Position numbers and translations under genes: made by a program. DNA of 64,000 nucleotides from Rhodococcus sp. 4CII (GTDB lineage: Bacteria; Actinomycetota; Actinomycetes; Mycobacteriales; Mycobacteriaceae): NCBI RefSeq assembly GCF_014256275.1, contig NZ_JACCFE010000002.1:2108001-2172000 (forward strand), read 5' to 3'. The stretch's first letter is position 1; each line of letters opens with the position of its first letter. Shown here piece after piece: positions 62,101 to 64,000 of this stretch. Under the pieces are notes generated by a model. The model did no database searches and had not been told where the DNA came from. It saw nothing but the letters and a program-made list of their open reading frames with translations.

Positions 62101-64000
62101 CGGTGAGCGGCAGAGCGTCGAGGACGACCACGGCAGCGGGCACCATGTGTGCCGCCAGCCGCCCCGCCACCTGATCGACGATTCCGGCGGGGTCGAGCAC
62201 CCTCCCCGACTCGGGCACCACGTACCCCACCAGACGTTCCCGCCGCGCCGACACGACGGACTGCGCCACGCCGTCGCAGGCGAGAAGCGCCGACTCCACC
62301 TCACCGAGCTCGATGCGGAAGCCCTTGATCTGTACCTGGAAGTCGTTGCGGCCCAGATATTCCAGCTGTCCGTCCGCGTTCCACCGGCCCAGGTCGCCGG
62401 ACCGGTACATCCGGGAACCGGGGGTGCGCGGGTCGGCCACGAATCGGGTTGCGGTGAGCGCGAACCGGCCCAGATAGCCGCGGGACACCTGTGCACCCGA
62501 CACGTAGAGTTCGCCGACCACGCCCGGCGGCACCGGGTGCAAGCGGGCGTCGAGCACGTACACGCGCAGACCGGGCAGTTCCCGGCCGATCACGGACGCG
62601 GATGCGTGGGCCGCGAGTTCCGCGTCCAACGGCAGATGACTGACGTGCACGGTGGTTTCCGTGATCCCGTACATGTTGACCAGCACCGGCGCGCTGTCGG
62701 CGCGGCGCGTGTACCAGCGGGTGAGCTGTCCCAGATCGAGGGCCTCGCCGCCGAACACCACGACACGCAGGTCGAGGTCGGTACCGCCGGCCGCCCGGTC
62801 CGCCTCGGCCAGTTGGTAGAACGCGGTCGGGGTCTGATTCAGGACGGTGACGTTCTCGTCCCGCAGCAGCCGCAGGAACATGTCGGGTGAGCGGGTCGTG
62901 AAGTAGTCGACCACCACCAGCCTGCCGCCGTGGAGCAGCGCACCCCACAATTCCCAGACGGAGAAGTCGAACGCCGCCGAGTGGAACATGGTCCACACGT
63001 CGGAGGCGTCGAATCGGAACAGCGGCCACGTGTTCACGAACAGGGTGGCGACGTTGCGATGCGCCACCTGAACGCCTTTCGGGCGACCCGTAGACCCGGA
63101 GGTGTAGATGACGTACGCCACCGCATCCGGGTGCAGCGGCCCCGACCGGTCCCGGTCGGTCACCGGCAGCGCCGACGTACGGTCCAGTTCGGTCGCCGTG
63201 CCCGAGCTGTCGACGACGAGGATCGGGACCCCGCACGCCCGGACCGTCCCGGACTCCTCCTCCGTGGTCAGCACGCACACGGGCCGGGCGTCGGCGAATA
63301 CGTACGCGAGCCGCTCCGCGGGATACGTGACGTCGACGGGCACGTATCCGGCCCCCGACTTCACGACGGCGAGAAGGGCCACGACCAGGTCCACCGACCG
63401 CGCGGCGACGACGGCCACCAGCGTCTCGGGGCCCGCGCCGCGGTCGATCAGCAACCGTGCCAGTCGATTCGAACGGGTGTCCAGCTCGGCGTAGGTGACA
63501 GAGACGCCCTCGCACACGACGGCCGTCGCACCGCGGGACTGCCCGGCAGCCCGCTCGAACAGTTCCGGGAGGGTCGCGTCGACGGCGGACCCGACACGCG
63601 GTGGCAGCACGAGGTCCCGCTCCCGCGAGTCCAGCAGTTCGATGTCGCCCACCGGCAGAGCCGGTGTCGCAGCGATCGATTCGAGCACCCGCAGGAATCG
63701 CTCCGCGAACCGGTTCACGGTGTCCCGGTCGAACACGTCCGTCGCGAACCGCAGTCCGGCGGCGAGTCCGGCAGGCGCACCGTTCTCGTCGACCTGTTCG
63801 GCGAGACTCAGCTCCAGATCGAACTTCGCCACGCCGAGATCCACGTCGACCGAGTCGACGGTGAGTCCCGGCAGCTCGAGGTGCGTGCCCTCCGCGTTCC
63901 GGAACTCGACGAGCACCTGGAACAGCGGCGCGTGCGACGTGGACCGTTCGGGGGCGAGATCGTCGACCAACCGCTCGAACGGGATGTCCGCGTGCTCGAA
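53156..64000 (-). CDS. giant NRPS, 5' end outside the window (C-A-T-E-C-A-T-C-A-T-TE visible)
   Basis: At least 3,614 codons, open at the right edge. Approximate layout in transcription order: end of a C domain (64000-63600), A (63590-62060), T (62030-61840), E (61790-60370, HHLVVDG), C (60290-58980, D-accepting type, NHHILLDG), A (58960-57460), T, C (57160-55770, HHISADG), A (55720-54220), T (54170-53990) and TE (53960-53156) with GWSLGG. The first A pocket DFWNVGMVHK predicts Thr, and E follows. The others, DGFFTGGIMK and DAFFVAAIMK, are unassigned. The last T has ERGGNSL where LGGNSL is usual; the Ser is intact. Module order and TE closely resemble modules 5-7 of the downstream NRPS, so the two genes share an origin by duplication. 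The real start and any earlier modules lie to the right. Confidence 0.94.
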   Translation of the reverse strand, partial: FEHADIPFERLVDDLAPERSTSHAPLFQVLVEFRNAEGTHLELPGLTVDSVDVDLGVAKFDLELSLAEQVDENGAPAGLAAGLRFATDVFDRDTVNRFAERFLRVLESIAATPALPVGDIELLDSRERDLVLPPRVGSAVDATLPELFERAAGQSRGATAVVCEGVSVTYAELDTRSNRLARLLIDRGAGPETLVAVVAARSVDLVVALLAVVKSGAGYVPVDVTYPAERLAYVFADARPVCVLTTEEESGTVRACGVPILVVDSSGTATELDRTSALPVTDRDRSGPLHPDAVAYVIYTSGSTGRPKGVQVAHRNVATLFVNTWPLFRFDASDVWTMFHSAAFDFSVWELWGALLHGGRLVVVDYFTTRSPDMFLRLLRDENVTVLNQTPTAFYQLAEADRAAGGTDLDLRVVVFGGEALDLGQLTRWYTRRADSAPVLVNMYGITETTVHVSHLPLDAELAAHASASVIGRELPGLRVYVLDARLHPVPPGVVGELYVSGAQVSRGYLGRFALTATRFVADPRTPGSRMYRSGDLGRWNADGQLEYLGRNDFQVQIKGFRIELGEVESALLACDGVAQSVVSARRERLVGYVVPESGRVLDPAGIVDQVAGRLAAHMVPAAVVVLDALPLTVNGKLDRRALPEPDFGQRVSLGRAPATETERILAGLFAEVLGLDSVGVDDSFFAVGGDSIMSIQLVTRAKASGVVITPREVFERKTVAALAEVATTGEEAVTLAELPGGGVGEFPLTPIVHWMLGRDGDFRRYSQAALFRTPAELDEDTLTAAMQAVLDRHDVLRARLYPSDRAEHGWTMTAAPPGWVRATSVVRTVPLGTADSFTDTAARELDAAAGRLDPESGVMVQAVWFPGGATPAARGRLLIVAHHLVVDGVSWRILVPDLALACARVLSGDAPALPPTGTSMRRWAHALTDVAQESSRTAELDLWRRMLDTPDPPLGSRPLTAADTETSAVEVQLPVAVTEALLTTLPQAFHGAVGDGLLTALALALVRWRRDRGVSSSGALVNLEGHGREEQVVPGADLARTVGWFTTIFPVALDLDGVDIDDAFAAGPAAGAAMKTVKERLRSIPDHGIGFGLLRYLAEDTAAELSAAANPQVSFNYLGRLGAGTTPDGDWTPLSDEGLAAAAQSGLPAAAVVDVNARTTDTTAGPALTATWSFPVGVIAAEDVDDLARLWVRALEALTAHARSGGGGFTPSDLNLVRLGQDAVDDLARRYPDMTDVWPLSPLQAGMLFHAELADESVDAYLVQLILDLGGHVDAARLRRAAGALLDRHPNLRSAFCHDSDGGAEQVVAGRVTLPWKEIDLSGSDDDEAEAEIERLLAADRTTPFDMTSAPLIRFLLIRTAGGRCRLVSTNHHILLDGWSMPLLVRELLTLYATDGDPSPLPRVRDYRDYLTWLSGRDPDGSARAWADALAGVEEPTLLVPGDRARQLSTVSREWVFDLDEDRTGLLREFARTRGLTLNSILQTAWGVVLGMLTGRDDVVFGATVSGRPPELSGIETMVGLFINTVPVRITLRPGETVGALLERVQAEQAAMLDHHYTGLAQIRDAAGPGVGFDTLTVFESYPVDRAGMSEDTDIAGLRVTGVDARDAAHYPLSLVASADASLHLKFEYVPDLFGPADIESIAARVVRVLDACTRPDTPLARLSLLTERERAELVPVRGGAGGSTRTLAQIFADAAAADPDAVALSSGDVDMSYRELDERSTRLARVLIARGAAPETAVAVGVPRSIDSVLCTWAVAKTGAAFVPVDPNYPGERIGHMLTDSGCALGLTTSGHRARLPESTVWLVLDDPAFADECGTASAAPVDDGDLAGPVTLDTAAYLVYTSGSTGTPKGVTVTHRGLDNFARDQLARFGAGPESRTLHFSTPSFDGSLFEYLQAFGAAATMVIAPPTLFGGDELAELIRDRRVTHAFVTTAALASLDPAGLEQFADVTVGGEACPPGLVSRWAPGRRLYNGYGPTETTIMSNISDPMTPADPITIGGPIRGVTELVLDSRLQPVPVGVPGELYLAGAGLARGYHRRPGLTAGRFVANPARPGDRMYRTGDIVRWTPGHTIEYLGRSDFQVKVRGFRIELGEIDAALAADPGVRFAATVAYRGPAGDTLLASYVVPAPGRTLDTGAITRRLGGTLPAHMVPSSITVLPEIPLTAVGKFDRKALPAPEFDVGAGEFRAPADPVEETVAEVFAEVLGLDRVSADAGFFDLGGNSLSATRAVARLRAALGTDVGVRALFEAPTVAAFAARLEHAGAGTSGRPALTAGERPDRIPLSYAQQRMWFINQFDTSSPAYNIPMIVRLTGDLDVDALTAALGDVVGRHETLRTRFPLRDGEPVQEVLPSAPAALTLAPVVADEKRLHPILVADEKPLHPILVADEKRLRDQLTRLASTGFDVTAAPPLRVTLYSLDPRTYVLAVVVHHISADGFSMAPLVRDVMIAYESRVHGRAPAWAPLAVQYADYTLWQRRLLGSDDDPGSLLSRQLAYWESALAGLPELLALPTDHRRPAQQSFHGDRVRFAIDAGLHEQIRSAAREHGSTDFMVVHAALAVLLGRLGSTDDVAIGTPIAGRGEAALDDLVGMFVGTLALRTPIDPGQSFRDLLARVRDTDLGAFAHADLPFERVVDAVGPVRSTAHSPLFQVSLEFQNTDNPALRLPALGVEGLDPALDVVKVDLEVILDERFDADGAPAGMAGAIDYATDLFEAGTVQGFADRFVRILEAVTGDPDVVVGDVEILGADEVAALTPARGAPDAPAVLLPALLSAAASRPDAEAVSYAGRSVTYRELDETSNRLARRLIDAGAGPGTFVALALPRSIESVLSVWAVAKTGAAFLPVDPAYPSARIEHMLTDSGAVSGVTVRAHRDRLPAAADWIVLDDDIRFDGADDEERIRAHPAAPVTDADRTTPLHESHPAYLVYTSGSTGTPKGVAVTHRGLANLAAEERDRLHVAPDSRVLHFASPSFDASVFELVMAFCAGAALVIAPPTIYGGTELAALLSDERVSHGFVTPTALASMDPLGFESLRTLVVAGEPCPPELVARWAPGRRMFNAYGPTETTIMSNISESLVPGEPVTLGAPTRGVSEVVLDSRLRPVPVGVVGELYVSGRALASGYHRRSGLTASRFVAAPWGTPGERMYRTGDVVRWRRDGTLEYVGRSDFQVKIRGFRIEPGEIDAALTDHPDVGFAVTIARAGPAGEPLLVSYVRPVGGASVDAAELTRLAGERLPGHMVPAAIVVLEQIPLTPVGKLDRAALPAPAFLSGAGYRPPANAVEEAIVEVYADVLALDRVGADDNFFERGGNSLLATTVVSALQERLDRKIPLQWMFLDPTPAGLAGRIALPSAEGGVREALAVVIPLRTEGTGRPLFCVHPGIGLSWGYAGLVRYLPPDRRAYGLQLPTISGDGEYRSIEQLAHRYVEEMKAIQPEGPYDLLGWSLGGVIAHAMAVELQRGGDTVATLALMDSYPDDGEDQLFGKLDMHDLLRGLGLVVETDGELTYEEAARLLDESWGSDSGLRGDDLERINAGYENSRDLVHRFVPQVFDGDLLIFPAVGADDTGTRSRSAQEWRPLVGGRIDEHAVDCGHNDMIEPESLAVIGPVLSRYLDKPM
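56827..56911 (-). repeat. 33-base tandem repeat in a C domain
   Basis: Units begin at 56827, 56860 and 56893 (period 33; two full copies and part of a third, one base difference between the full units apart from the junction). They encode VADEKRLHPIL, VADEKPLHPIL and VADEKRL, an 11-residue repeat just before the region leading to HHISADG. The paralogous C domain at about 30040 has no such insert. Confidence 0.9.

Overview
The window is visibly GC-rich and reads as a chromosome segment of a mycolic-acid actinobacterium, most likely Rhodococcus. The evidence is the gene set: an FprB-type ferredoxin-NADP reductase, a LigC/Prim-PolC pair, an LppU-type lipoprotein, an Ugp-type ABC operon in the mycobacterial order, an LdtMt-like L,D-transpeptidase and very large NRPS genes. 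The species call is inference. I see no rRNA, tRNA, CRISPR array, transposase or phage gene.

1-8.4 kb: two tiny membrane proteins, then a catabolic cluster: acyl-CoA dehydrogenase, MHS-type MFS transporter, acyl-CoA ligase, DJ-1/PfpI protein, MarR regulator, SDR dehydrogenase, amidohydrolase and MaoC hydratase. Three copies of one palindromic operator (core ATTGACATTSTCAAT) precede the dehydrogenase, the transporter and the divergent marR/SDR pair, so the genes look like one MarR-controlled regulon for uptake, CoA activation and beta-oxidation-like breakdown of an unknown (cyclic or aromatic?) acid. Three gene borders carry members of one family of long palindromes.

8.4-26.3 kb: mostly housekeeping genes. 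These are a small acidic protein, a pirin, a decayed intradiol dioxygenase remnant, an M13 metallopeptidase, the ugpAEBC operon, an L,D-transpeptidase, FprB, dodecin, a serine hydrolase, a secreted protein, Prim-PolC and LigC, an LppU-type lipoprotein, CorA and a DEDDh exonuclease.

26.3-64 kb: two giant NRPS genes in tandem on the minus strand. The upstream one (53156 to beyond 64000, its 5' end outside the window) shows C(partial)-A-T-E-C-A-T-C-A-T-TE. The downstream one (52962 to 26356) is a seven-module gene: C(EntF-like)-half C-A-T-C-A-T-C-A-T-E-C-A-T-C-A-T-E-C-A-T-C-A-T-TE. As given, its frame is broken inside the fourth A domain, so it appears as two open frames. The three terminal modules plus TE of the two genes are paralogous. 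Pocket residues read by eye predict Ser for module 2 and Thr for module 5 and for the first complete module of the upstream gene; both Thr modules carry an epimerase.

The most interesting structures are within the NRPS genes: two nearly identical A domains whose pocket-forming segment alone is divergent (and, in one copy, frame-broken), a C-domain C-lobe stranded behind the starter C domain, and two fresh in-frame tandem duplications.
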